A stretch of 64,000 bases of DNA from Cinnamomum chago (taxonomy: Eukaryota; Streptophyta; Magnoliopsida; Laurales; Lauraceae). The stretch covers positions 58,623,501 through 58,687,500 of the forward strand of contig CP142458.1 in assembly GCA_038049695.1 (NCBI GenBank), read 5' to 3'. How positions within the stretch are numbered: the stretch's first letter is position 1; each line of letters opens with the position of its first letter. Positions 27,301 through 37,643 of the stretch are shown here, piece after piece. The notes under the pieces were generated by a model that saw only the letters and a program-made list of their open reading frames with translations, was not told the origin of the DNA and did not search any database. Both the position numbers and the translations under genes were made by a program.

Positions 27301-27534
27301 TTTCTCATTCCTACTCTTTCTATTTAACTCTTTAGCCATTTGAGAGAGTCATGAATGTGTTTTATGTAGGAAGCAGTGCTGAAATTTTCAGAGCCTGGCC
27401 AGGGAAGTCTTCCATGGACTAAGATTATGGATTTTGGTAACAAGGTATTTCACAAAACTCGTACACCAGGTGACCTGAAGGATAAGTGGAGGAACATTAT
27501 GATTAAAGAGGGTGCACCAAGAAGAAAAACATAA
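19808..27534 (+). CDS. PHD-finger and C-terminal Myb/telobox protein (TRF-like)
   Basis: My exon model is 19808-19886, 19972-20159, 23419-23500, 23601-23614, 23653-23754, 23856-25600, 26205-26277 and 27370-27534. It totals 2448 nt (815 residues), with GT...AG at every intron and phases that agree throughout. The N-terminal 150 residues are helical with no domain I can name. A C4HC3 PHD finger lies at about residues 370-412 (CIKCDEGG ... CPFC). A low-complexity linker contains three 55-residue repeats. The C-terminus (about 746-815) is basic, then a single Myb repeat with LLWTSEEE, LPWTKI and DLKDKWRN; the last is the telobox hallmark of plant telomere-repeat-binding proteins. By family knowledge such proteins are nuclear and bind TTTAGGG-type DNA, while the PHD finger may read histone tails. 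The start ATG at 19808 is the first in frame. The large exon appears to stop at TAG 25599-25601, but that triplet is split by a perfect GTAAGT donor. The least certain parts are exons 3 and 4. Confidence 0.82.
21309..21343. repeat. Poly(C) tract within a simple-repeat cluster
   Basis: A run of about 35 C follows (TTC)n and poly(A) and precedes (CA)n, inside intron 2 of the PHD/Myb gene. The exact length may be unreliable because homopolymers are error-prone. Confidence 0.9.
22725..23145 (+). mobile_element. Possible small solo LTR in intron 2
   Basis: A noncoding block begins near TGTAGGACAAACCCATGG. It contains AATAATGGTTGAGAATAATG followed by a pyrimidine-rich GATCTTCCC ... CTCTCTTCGAGTTC region and ends near CCGCATTATTGA. 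This composition is usual for copia-type LTR 3' halves. A possible ATTGA duplication flanks it, but the end does not read CA, so the assignment is weak. Confidence 0.3.
23601..23614 (+). other. Predicted 14-nt microexon of the PHD/Myb gene
   Basis: TTGAAGTTGAAGAG is flanked by TTGTTCAAG (acceptor) and GTTTCT (donor). The preceding exon ends in phase 1 and the following exon must start in phase 0, because any other phase meets an immediate stop. This 14-nt exon bridges the two phases and adds IEVEE. No direct join of the neighbouring exons keeps the frame open with GT-AG ends. Confidence 0.5.
24915..25394 (+). repeat. Intragenic 165-bp repeats (55 codons)
   Basis: The motif LPC(K/R)E..(T)S recurs with its Leu codon at 24915, 25080 and 25245, exactly 165 bp apart each time. 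The preceding residues are also similar (DNN, SNDY, NNES). A weaker fourth start (IPCIQ) falls at 25395. The repeats lie in the linker between the PHD finger and the Myb domain and look disordered and polar. Confidence 0.75.
25826..25955 (+). mobile_element. Possible short SINE in intron 6
   Basis: The block opens with GATGACCTAGTGGTAAAGGC, which resembles the A-box head of plant SINEs, and closes with an A-rich tail (AAAAAAATAAATAAAAAAC). It is about 130 bp long. No clear target duplication was found. Confidence 0.35.
26461..26767. mobile_element. MITE in intron 7 of the PHD/Myb gene
   Basis: The ends are roughly complementary: GCCCGTTTGGTAACTTTACA on the left, and a right end whose reverse complement reads TCCTGTTTGGGAATTTACTA. 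The interior is noncoding and T-rich. The ends resemble those of the MITE pair at 62.5-63.1 kb (CCTGTTTGG), suggesting related families. Confidence 0.5.
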
Positions 27535-28156
27535 GCCTCCGGCATTCATTGCAAGCCACATTGTAAAGGTATTTAATTGGGAAGAGCTCATTTTCTGTCA
27601 TAAATGTAACTTTTTGTTGTATATGTAAAAATGTCTTCTCATTGCTTTTCACAAGAAAACAATGATATATGTGGTTGAATACTGTCTTTGTCCAAGGATG
27701 AAAATGATTTAGTAGTTTTCACTATAAGGGCACATTTGTGTAGCAGCGGCGAGAAAAAGAAATTAAGGAAATGTTTTTCTGCATCATCACAAAAAATAAT
27801 TCTCTTTTTCGTGCTTTTCCTCACGGAAAAGTGTTTCATGCAAAATCATGGAAAATCTTCATTGTGGAGAAGTATCTCACTTTTCCTTGCCCTTTCTATG
27901 GAATTGTGTACGAAGGATGTGCTTGTGCAGATGCTACCAAAGAGGAAACAAAAGTTAAATATAGATGACATGTTTGTTTGCATGGAATGAAATATATTGG
28001 AATTGGTGGTAAACTGGGCTCAAAGAAGGGATTTTTGAGGAGGTGACGGGTGGCAGATATAAGGTGGAAGAGTTTAGATTCCCTAGGTTGCTGACCTAGC
28101 AGTTTAGAAACCCACCCCCCTTCCCTAGGTTGCTGACCTAGTAGTTTTACAGAGCG
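27535..28156. other. 3' flank of the PHD/Myb gene; duplicated 26-mer
   Basis: Noncoding. A 'TTCCCTAGGTTGCTGACCTA' unit occurs at 28079 and 28121. The first part of this stretch is probably 3' untranslated sequence. Confidence 0.5.
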
Positions 28157-28157
28157 C

Positions 28158-28186
<29 letters not shown>
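28157..28186. repeat. Poly(C) tract
   Basis: About 30 consecutive C, again followed by an (AC)n run, like the tract at 21309. Confidence 0.9.
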
Positions 28187-28188
<2 letters not shown>

Positions 28189-30700
28189 ACACACACACCA
28201 CCCCCAGCTTCCCCTCTGAGAAGGAGTGCTCCGCCTGTGCGTGGTCCGGCCTATCTTGACATCTCGGGCTGCTTATCACTCTTTCCCTTTGAGGTTTCCC
28301 CTTTCTTTCATCAACTCACCCGCCTAATCAATCATCAAACTAAATAAAACTCTCTCAACCACTTTCTGTTCTACTAATTAATTTAAAAAGAAAATGATTT
28401 GACTTGAAATGGTGCCCTTTGATCTTAATCTAAGGGTTTGATTCGAGTGTTTGAACCTCAGGAAGTGTACAGTGTGAATCTTCCAATTAACAACCGGGGG
28501 CTTTTTCTAGTGGTCCCTGTATAATAAACAAATTCCGGAACTGAAGCTGGAAGTGGAAGCACTGAGTCTTTTGGGGAGAAAAAGTATGAATGTGGAGAAG
28601 AGCGACATTAACCCTTTGGATTGAAGAGGAATGTAATTTTTACTTAAAAATAATTTACTAATAGATTAATTTTCTGGAAACAACAGGGGCACATCTTTTT
28701 GGTAATGTCAACTCTCCATTAGACTCCAAGTTTTCTCTTCCTCTAACTTTAGAAGAAAGATTATGCATCCATGCATGGAGTGAAGGTTAATGACAATTTT
28801 TAACCAGAAACTCTTTCCCATGTTTTAGAATTGAATCATTAAGAACATAAAACTTGTTTCCATTTCTATGGAAACGCTTTTCCTCCCCTTAAATTAACAT
28901 TTCTGGTAATTATGATCTGAACCTTTGAATGGATGAGATTGCACCCCTCTTTGGAGCGTTCCATTTTCTCTACCAATGGCATGGGTTTATGTGATTTCTA
29001 GTAAATTAAGATGAAGGGGTTTAAAACTTGAGAAATTATCTCAATTACTATGAACATGGTGATGAAGGAAACAAAAACCTGATTTATCATGTGTGTGATC
29101 AAACCTGCCCTTACATATTGGACTACATATGTATAAAAAAATAAAAAAATCAGCCCAAAATCTTCGAGCAGAGTGAAATGAAACTATGAGATTGATCATA
29201 TGTGAAATACAACTAGTTTTCTACATATTTGATACAATGGTGTGTGGTATTCCATTTGGAATGAAATTTGGGACAATTTCTATATAGAGGAGCACTTGTT
29301 GTACTATAACTAGGTCTGATCACATAAAGCTGGGTCCCACGCAGGATGAATTAGGTTTTTGCTGCTGTCAGCACCACACTGATGGCAGCGTAGGTGATAA
29401 CTGCTATCCAAGGAAATAGTCATATCAAGTATCCATGCAAGAAGATAAGGAAAGTCTTGAAAGTAAAGACATGAAGTAGCCATACAAGGAAATACAAGAG
29501 ATGGTGTCATCTGTGATGATGGTGATAACTGCCATGGCTATTTTTGCCAATTTAGTACAGGCTTTGGGCTTTCATTGCTAACTTTTTAGGTGCAGATTTT
29601 CTAGAGAAAGAGAGGTGGAGATACATGGTTCTCAATTCACAAGACTCTGGAAGTTTAAGGCTTTATGCCAAATCAACCTTTCTTGTTGTTGCTGTTCTCA
29701 AGGCAGACACTCAAAACACTCTTGACTATCGCTCGAACAACGAGGAAAGCATTCATTCATTCTTTCATTTTATGAAGGTGAATAATGGTTTCTTTATCAA
29801 TATGCAGCAAGAACATGGTATAGACAGTTGAACAAATCTCATTGTTAGATGGAATTGGAAATAAAAGACTTGCGGATCCATAAGTCTTTGCTCTAGTTCT
29901 CCATGCTTGAGAAAATGCTTCTGTTTCATTCTCATCAGTCATTTTGTTTGTAATGGAAATAAAGGGGCCTTTCTAGCTTATTGACTGGATCAACCAAGTT
30001 GATGCATGAAGCAATTGATATTTCAGAAAACCTGATCTGAATCTCTTAGTCTCTTAGATGGGGGATGCCATTAGATGATTTAAATTTCTTTCTACCCCTT
30101 TTCTCAACCAGCTCATTTTTATGTAATCATGTATCTTAGTCAATTCCACATGAGCTCTTATATGAGATTTGTAAAAAAAAAAAAAAAGGGTTGTATAGAA
30201 AAGTAAAAAACCCCAATATGGAATAGATATAATCAACTATGCAACTCTTCTTCTGTTTCCTTTCATTTCCTTCTCTACCCTAGTTTAGGTGGGGGTAGGG
30301 GGTTCTTATTAGTATACAACTTACATGGGTTTCCAACAAAGATACAAGATACAGAGGGTGGTGCATTACATTTAACTACAAGAAATGAAATTCTCACATT
30401 CAGCCACCACATCAACATGCCATGAAATATCTTAATACAGCCTTCTTGATTTACCAAACAAAAAAAACTTAAAATAAAATAAAATTCAGCCATCCTGAGT
30501 AGGTATCAAACTCTTCATACGAGAGTAACATGGTCATCAGAAACCTGTTATGAATCTTAAACAGTTCACATTGTTTACTAAATGCTAGCTTATGGTTTTA
30601 TTACTGTTATAGAACTTACAATATGGGCATACAAAGTATTTGCACCTAGCAGTGTACAAGATAAAGAATGGTTGAATGTTAATGTCCGAGACATATGAGC
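28187..30700. other. Intergenic stretch, no gene seen
   Basis: About 2.5 kb of AT-rich DNA with only short, featureless open frames on both strands. No RNA gene was recognised. Confidence 0.55.
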
Positions 30701-30788
30701 AGTAAAAACTGAAAAACACTTAATTGTGACGTTGATTCTTGATTGTTTGCTCCTCATCAGTGGCATTAATTGCAATATTTTCTTCAAT

Positions 30789-31073
30789 TCACCCACCTGA
30801 CAGAGTAGAAATGAAAACTTTCATATCCTCTTCTTCTAACACTGTATCAAGCTGACCACTTAGCTCACAATCACAATAATTTATGAGGACAAGAACACCA
30901 GGTTGCCTGCACATTGAACCAATCATCAAAAAAAAAAAAAAAAAAAAACAGAGGAAGGAGAATCCCAAGTGTACACCAGTACCTTTCAAAACTTAGATGA
31001 TTTAATTTGTTAATAATAATAATAATAATTGTTCAGAACTCACACATGATCATCCTTCATGAACATTTCAGGC
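30789..31073 (-). pseudogene. URM1 C-terminal exons (5'-truncated copy)
   Basis: Two minus-strand exons, 31044-31073 and 30789-30906, join in frame across a GTGAG...CAG intron. They encode a piece with PEMFMK, then [17 protein letters not shown] and VFISTLSGG followed by a stop. This matches the last half of plant URM1, the ubiquitin-like sulfur carrier for tRNA wobble-uridine thiolation, including the essential C-terminal Gly-Gly. A poly(A) signal (AATAAA) lies downstream on the same strand (30597-30602). I could not find the first half, with its beta-grasp start, in the 2 kb upstream, which holds SINE and MITE insertions instead. Two normally conserved positions differ (N-D-C-D-W reads N-Y-C-D-C). 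A 5'-truncated pseudogene is most likely; a gene with distant first exons is the alternative. Confidence 0.6.
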
Positions 31074-31475
31074 CTGTGGTTTGGACCCAAGACAGCAAAA
31101 CCTCTCATTGCCAACTGCAACATATGTTTTTTTTGGGCCAATACCAATACAATTTTTTGAGCTCCCTTCCACAAAGAGCTAACATCTTCTTCTGTTAATG
31201 TATCTTTTGTTTTGCCAAACAAATAATGGCCAACATCTCAACCATATTAGAGATACTCATGCACTGAACCGGAGAGAAAAAAAGGTGCATCTTCACCACT
31301 ATCACAATTGGCTATGCCTCCACTACTGGAAGTTTTTCACAAAGAAGCATTAAGATACAATTGGAATGTAACTGATGTGGGACTTTTCAATAACCTTAAT
31401 GTAACTGAAGATGAGATAAACTGAGAAAGGATGAAACGCCTGTAATAAAATTTCATGAAATAGGTCGGCTGAATT

Positions 31476-31754
31476 TTAGATGTCTATCTGTATTTTTTTT
31501 TTTTTTTTTTTTTGCTAACGGAGGGTTCCCAATCCTTTGGACTAGACTCATCCCTCCGGGCCCAGAGAGAAGCCGGGTAAAACCCCTGTGGCCCCTAGGA
31601 GTGGCCCTTGGTGGTAGCACAAGTGGACTCAACCTTCGGTTCCTGAAGAGGGGGGAACCGGGAGTCGATACCAGGACCTCTAGCTCCGGAAGAGAGAGGA
31701 ACCGTGGTCCTGACCACTCGGCCAACCCCTTGGGGTTAGATGTCTATCTGTATT
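31476..31754 (-). mobile_element. Complete tRNA-derived SINE with target-site duplications
   Basis: The body (31495-31735) is flanked by perfect 19-bp copies of TTAGATGTCTATCTGTATT (31476-31494 and 31736-31754). On the minus strand it starts GGGGTTGGCCGAGTGGTCAG, which holds a Ser/Leu-tRNA-like A box. A B-box-like GGTATCGACTCCC follows after about 50 nt, then a tRNA-unrelated part, then a poly(A) tail of about 20 nt. Length (about 240 bp) and structure fit a Pol III-transcribed plant SINE. The perfect duplications imply a recent insertion compared with its relatives at 19.4 and 16.9 kb. Confidence 0.88.
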
Positions 31755-31867
31755 AACTTTTCCCTTCAGCCTAACCTTATTTATAGTCTAAACTTTCACT
31801 CTTCCAGGTCTCTGAAAATTGTCAGTCTAAACGAATAGAAAAAAGAGCAAAAAACTTCAACAATGAC

Positions 31868-32009
31868 AGGTTGATAACGAGAACAGCGGTAGTTCTCACT
31901 TGGCTGCTCAGGGATCGGCCTTGGGCAGTCCACCTTCCCTCACCTGAGGGCTCAATGGGGTCCCAACCCACTTAGCTAGGGTAAAAAAAAAGTTAGGTTG
32001 ATAACGAAA
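31868..32009 (+). mobile_element. Short SINE-like insertion with target-site duplication
   Basis: About 108 bp (31885-31992) lies between copies of AGGTTGATAACGAGAAC (31868-31884) and AGGTTGATAACGAAAAC (31993-32009), one mismatch in 17. The insert ends in a run of nine A near its 3' end. It has no open frame and no obvious A or B box. The size, A tail and duplication imply target-primed insertion of a small RNA by LINE machinery. Its source RNA was not recognised. Confidence 0.6.
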
Positions 32010-32728
32010 ACTTCAACACTGAGCGTACCAGTAAATGAGTCTCAACTAATCAGATTTTATTGGATAACCAGAGTTTTAGCCTTTTACGGCTCCAAACTAG
32101 CCCATAGGAAATAATTTCTTCAAACAAAGTGATATAACCACCACACGCAATGATGTCCAACTACTTTCACATCTCTTTCCAAATCCTAAAGTAAATATCG
32201 ACTTGTACACTTATTTAGCTGATCTGATTTGATTATGAGACAAATCTATGACCCGGAGACTTACCCTTTTGCAAGCCCTACTTTTCAATGAAGCATTTAC
32301 CTGTTAAAGTCTCTTTATAATTATTAATGCTATGTGTTAATTTAGCCTTCTCATCAATTGTGAATTGTGAATGTACAAATGAAACTTAACTGTAAGTTAA
32401 TGATATGAACAATGACAGTGAACACATGAACCTAACAACCACAGTCTGATGGTACAAACAACTAATACATACATAAATAACAACTGCTCCTTGTAAAATA
32501 AGGATATCATTTGATAACTATCAAATTTATGAAATTTAGCAAATCTTAAATTGATATTATAACATTAAACACTCTTGGTCCCACTGTTTTCCTTTCCATT
32601 CTTCCATTTTATTTCTCCATGGTTCCCCTACAAAGAAACTTGCAACACCAACAGGATTGGTAATTATGTCAAACTACTTATCTCTCAAAAAAATCAGTTA
32701 CTTCGTCCAATCCTCTTGTACGTTAAGC
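32010..32728. other. Spacer, no gene seen
   Basis: AT-rich noncoding DNA; no features could be supported. Confidence 0.55.
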
Positions 32729-32738
32729 ATGTTACATC

Positions 32739-32882
32739 AAAAAGTCTATGCACCCCGGCTCCCATACCCCGACTGAGGGGTGCCTGGGAGCCGTTGGATC
32801 CCAGACGCCTCTGAGATCCAACGGCTCCCAGGCACCCCGGGCTCCCAGTCGGGGTATGGGAGCCGGGGTGCGTAGCAGGGCT
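32739..32882. mobile_element. Hairpin MITE with 10-bp target duplication
   Basis: About 144 bp is flanked by CATGTTACAT (32729-32738 and 32883-32892). Arms at about 32750-32800 and 32814-32871 are almost perfectly complementary, starting GCACCCCGGCTCCCATACCC and meeting at a small GGATC...GATCC-bounded loop. GC content is much higher than in the surroundings. Long terminal inverted repeats plus a 9-11 bp duplication suggest a Mutator-type non-autonomous element. The transcript would be a long, stable hairpin. Confidence 0.75.
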
Positions 32883-32892
32883 CATGTTACAT

Positions 32893-33279
32893 ATAGAACA
32901 TCTATGCAACCATGATACATGATGAGTCCTATATTGCATTCATTATTTAGTCCAGGAAAATTCTCTCCAAGTTATTATTATTATTATTATTTTAACAAAT
33001 GAATTGGTCTAGTCCAAATTCTAAAAAAAAAAAAAATGAACTTATACACACACGCGCATTTAAGGAGATGTTTTGAATGTTTGAAAAGAGACTACACAGA
33101 CTGAATAAATTGCATTTATCATAAATTCAAACCAATCCACAAAAACAAACTATTTGGATTTTATGTAAAAATCTAATTGGAGTTAAAACATTTCAGTAAT
33201 CCATAAGAATCCATTATTCTCTGATCAAAAAGAATTCCAATGGATTAGTTGAACATATGAAATAAGAACCAATACAAGT
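32893..33279. other. Spacer, no gene seen
   Basis: Contains an ATT run near 32975 and AT-rich sequence; nothing else. Confidence 0.5.
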
Positions 33280-34072
33280 TGAGACAATGGCATACTGAGG
33301 TCCCATTCAAGGGGACACATTGTTACAAAGTCATAAAATATCGTCTTTTAAGCGATGCTAAGAACCCCAAGCACAAGTTACAAAACATCTTCTTTTCTTT
33401 GAACCCCCAATCTTCATTCTCTTTTGGTTTAACCACAGTTTCCCAGTTCATCAAATTGGGCCTTTTATACTATACACCTTCCCACAAAAACTTTACCTGG
33501 ATGCTCTCAACCATTTATCAGCAACCCAATTGGCATCTTGAAGACAAACATATGCTACAAGGGCAAATTTGCTAGCGTTGCTTTAATCAACATATTGCGT
33601 CCGCCAAAAGATAATGCATTCTAAGCTGATAACTTCTTCTCAAATGTCATGATAACAGCATCCCAAATAGCTTTGGACCACATGTCATCTCCTCGTAGCA
33701 ACCTAATATACTAAAGTAGGAAGTGATCCAATCTTAGTAGGCTGTTCACTACTACACTACAAAGGGAGTCTTCGAGAGCGATACCAATGATAAGAGCTCT
33801 TCCTAAGACTCACTTTAATTAAAGCCAGACACTGCTTCGGAATATCTCAATATAGCTTTAACATTATCCACCTCACCATCCTTAATTAAGCAAAAATAAT
33901 CATGTCATCTGAGAATTGAAAATGTGCAGTTTCACAGTTTCCTATGATAGCTTCCTAACTAATGGATCAACTTCATTTGCCTAAAAAAAAAAAAAACTCC
34001 ATTTGCCTAGATTTAGTAGACAAAGCACTCAAGCCCTCCACTGCCTTAGTGAAGAGAAACAATGACACGGGG
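33280..34072 (-). pseudogene. LINE reverse transcriptase, distal half (split by Ty3 element)
   Basis: Minus-strand frames, interrupted by stops and frameshifts, show L1-type RT landmarks in order. These are SLFLFTKAVEGLSAL directly at the edge of the Ty3 element, FSDDMIIF (the F-A-D-D catalytic region), LSFGG.N.LIKA, and NWETVVKPKEN.DWGF. The proximal half lies beyond the Ty3 element at 50537-50965, in the same orientation. The reading frame continues across the insertion point if one copy of the 5-bp duplication is removed. The LINE is therefore the oldest layer of the nest and was already transcriptionally dead or became so afterwards. Confidence 0.8.
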
Positions 34073-37000
34073 TGTCACGCCCCCAGAAGTGAAACCGGGG
34101 TTATGCATGAGATTAGGGCCAATTAAAATTTTTCAACATAATAATAACCCTTGGCCCCAATCATGTCCCATAATGGATTGAAGATCGTTGTAAGGTATAA
34201 ACATTTTATCAACACTTCAAATAATAGCGGAAGCTTCATAAATACAAGTGGTATCTCAAGATGTATAGTTAAAAGCAATACGGAAATATATTATCTAAGT
34301 TCAAATTTGAAATAGTTTAACCAAAAGTATGAATTACATGAAAGGCCACGCTAAAACTTGGGCCTAATCAAAATGATAATCAAAATAACCCAAAAGATAA
34401 ATCTATCCAAAATAAGTATGAGGCACTCGAGCACGGGGTCGGTGCGGCTACACAACGCCGTCCGTACTATAGTTTAGGAGGTCATCAGACTGATTATCAT
34501 GAATCTCCTCCGTCATCTTTTCCTCGAGGTAGAAGGGCTCGGTATCTATGCACCAAAAGTAGCATCACCAGACACGACGGTCGATAGACAGATATAAATA
34601 TAAAACATCAATAGATATGTTGAACGAATTAGAATAGGCGATAGACAAGATCATAAAACATGCATAGCATCTTGATCGTGAGAAGTGCATATCATACAAA
34701 TCATAAACAAACTAACATAAACATCTAGCAAGATAGGCAGTCTACATATGCTAATTACCACGGGATAGTGTCATTGCCCTCCCTACTCCCATTGAGTCAT
34801 GATGGAGATATCGAGGCACAGGATATACGTGGCAACAAGGCACATGATTAAATCCGGGCAACAAGGCACAAGTAGTAACTTGGCAACAAGGCACGATAAT
34901 GACCCAACAAACAAGCAAGATCCATCAACAAGTAAAAGGTCGTATAATACAAACATTCATCAAGGTCCTCACACAGATGGGGTCAATCTGTGTTGGGCGA
35001 TATACAACTGAGTGGTGCCTGACATAAAGATCCCTAGGCAAACAATAGTGAGAGGCTAGACTTTCTTGCGCGAACAAGATTCATTAACAAAAGAGAGACT
35101 ACTTTCCATTATCAAATCAAGATCAAGACCCAACAAGCAAGCTTCTTCTAACATCAATACCATAAGTAGTCCTCATCAAACTTTTACAATCAAAGCCACA
35201 TAGCTTCAACACTTTCATCAATCATAAAAACAAACTGAACATCAAAAGGGATCCTAAGTTCAACACCTAGGTTCATCAATTAATCCCAAAACAAAACAAA
35301 GCAAACGAAGCTAAGGAACATGAACATAGCACGTAGACAAGTACCAGACGGAATAATTTGAAATCAGAAGCAATAGGCAATCCAATCCTAGGTACAATGT
35401 TAAACCCAAGGCATCGTAAAACCATACTCAGTCAACGAAGGGAATTAAGGTTCGCAATACTCAAACGAACAATCTTCGTGCATAGATATAAATGGGGTAT
35501 CCAGTTGTCCCGTACCGTTCAAGATTGAGATAGGTTGTAACCCGACACAGCCGGATTAACCGTAAAAGATGTCAGGTCAAAAGAAATTCACATATAGTCA
35601 AATGAGTCCAAAAAGGATAGCCGAAGTTCCACCTAAGTCCAACCAAAAGAGGGTCAAAAGGGCCATTCAAAAAGGTACCCAGCAGTGGGCCCGGTCGACA
35701 TTCCTCATAGAGTACCCGGTCGACCCGACCCAGTCCGATCGACCGGAAGTTGTAAACAAATGGAGTGCACAGTGTTTTTCATCATGCTCCAGGGAGCCTG
35801 ATTGTGTGCGGCCGGTCAACCGCATACATTATAGTTCTGTAACTGAAGTGAAATAGGTAGAAATCCATTTCCAAAATCCCAAAACATGTAATCAGTCAAT
35901 ATGAAGGGCCTAACCCTTCCATTCTAATCCCGCAAACAAAAAGAATAGGGCCTTGCCCTCTCCACATATACCCATACCCCCTCTCATCAAGTCCATTCAA
36001 ACCAACATCCATCCCAATCCAACCATTCAATTTATATTATCATGTTTTCAAACATCTAAAGTATCAATGAGCATGTGGTCATCTAAATCATCATGAATTA
36101 TCAAATCAAAGGAGAGACAAACATATCCAAGCATATATATAAATATTTACTTGCCTTTAATGGAAAATGCCCAAATCCAAAAATCCTAACTCAATTCCCA
36201 ATAAACCAACCTAAGGAAGCATTAGCAAAATAAAACTAAATTAAAATATAAAACTAAAAGAATGGAAAGCTCTAAGCTATCTTAATACAACTCAACACCC
36301 ATAGTATATAAACCAAACTTAGGGGAAGGGAGCTTATCAAACGGATGGGTGGATGGAGTGGTGGCTTGAAATTGAGGAAGAGATGCTCGTGGGGTCCACG
36401 CGGAGATGATGGTGATGATCGGTGGTTGTGGGGCCCACTTGATTGGTGGCTCACTAAATTGGTGACGTTGCTCGTGGTCCACTGGGCAAAGGAAAGGAGG
36501 AAGACGGAAAGAAAGAAAAATGGAGAACAAAGAGAAAGAATTAAAGAGAGAGAGATGATGAAATGGGTGAGATGGGTGAGGGAGGAAGTCAACTCACGTT
36601 GACAATGAGTGGAGTGGGGTGAGGGAGACATGAAATGAGATGAGAGAGGATGAAATAAAGAAATGGGTGAGGTGGGCTGATCCACGTTGGCAGCAAGGTG
36701 AGTGAAGAAGAGAGAAAAGAAAGAAAGAGAACAGGGAAAGAAAGAAAGAGAATAGAGAGAGTGAAATGGGTGGGGCTAATTCACGTGGCAGGGAGGAGTG
36801 AGAGAAAGAAAGTAAGAGAGTGGAAATGGAAATGGGGAGGGGTGATTCCGCTGGCAGCAAGGAGGGGGGAAAAAGGGAAAGAAAGAGAAATAGAAAAGGA
36901 AAAATGGGGGAAGAAATAGAGAGAGAAAAAGAGGGATGGGGCGGCAGTGTGCTTGGAAGAGGGAGAGAGGTAGAGAAGGGAGATGGCCTGCGGTGGTGGT

Positions 37001-37624
37001 GGTGGTGGCAGCGGCGTCGTCCGGCGGTGGTGAGGTAGCAAGCCGTGAGGGAAGGAGAGAGAACGAGAGGGATGAGAGAAATGAGAGGATGGAGGCTGTC
37101 GTGTGGAGTGAATGAGAAGAGAAGGGGGTTTGACCTAGTAAAGGAAAAAGGGGGAAAGGGGAGGTGGGTCTCACGTGGGTGATAAAGTTGGTGGGGATTG
37201 CACGTGGGTTAAGGGGGGTGGGGATATGATAGAAGTGAGGTGGGGTTCACATGAGATAAAGGTGGGGAGGGGTTTGACTTTTGAGAATTAATAAAATAAA
37301 CTTAGGTGGGTTCAGGTTAGGTCAGGTTTTGGGTCGGGTTCGATGGTCCGGATCGGGATGCAACAGAAGGACAAAGTCCGAGACATTAGGTAATCTATCA
37401 GATGATGCCAAAATCTCGAAAAGTGGAATAATACTAAAAAGGCCTCGGAACTTTCTGAAAATAGCGACACACACCCCTACTGTACCCAAACGCACTCAGA
37501 ATCACGCGAGACTTCGCACGCGAGATCCATACATCAAACCCGACTCGCTAAGACTCTAATTACAGTTAGTAACTAATCACGTAATTAATTATAATTAATA
37601 TGGGTTATGGGTCGGGATGTTACA
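34073..37624 (-). repeat. 3' LTR of the Ty3 element
   Basis: The LTR reads TGTCACGCCCCC ... GGGATGTTACA on the plus strand (inverted TG...CA ends). A TATA-like sequence lies on the minus strand near 36310. A purine-rich block spans about 36,490-37,060. Compared with the other LTR, this copy lacks about 22 bp between two GGTCAACC repeats near 35,815. Confidence 0.93.
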
Positions 37625-37643
37625 TCCCCCCCCCCCCCCCCTT
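37625..37643 (-). promoter_or_regulatory. Polypurine tract of the Ty3 element
   Basis: On the minus strand, AA followed by 16 G and an A lies immediately before the 3' LTR. This is the expected primer for plus-strand DNA synthesis. Confidence 0.75.

Noticed and set aside
31040..31222. Full 60-codon minus frame as a URM1 exon
   Set aside because: Only the last 10 residues match URM1, and an acceptor (CCACAG) lies just before them; the rest is probably intron.
36272..37174. Several overlapping Ser/Pro/Leu-rich and Arg/Glu-rich open frames (also 43927-44556)
   Set aside because: They arise from the purine-rich block of the Ty3 LTR and appear in both LTR copies; there is no protein-like conservation.
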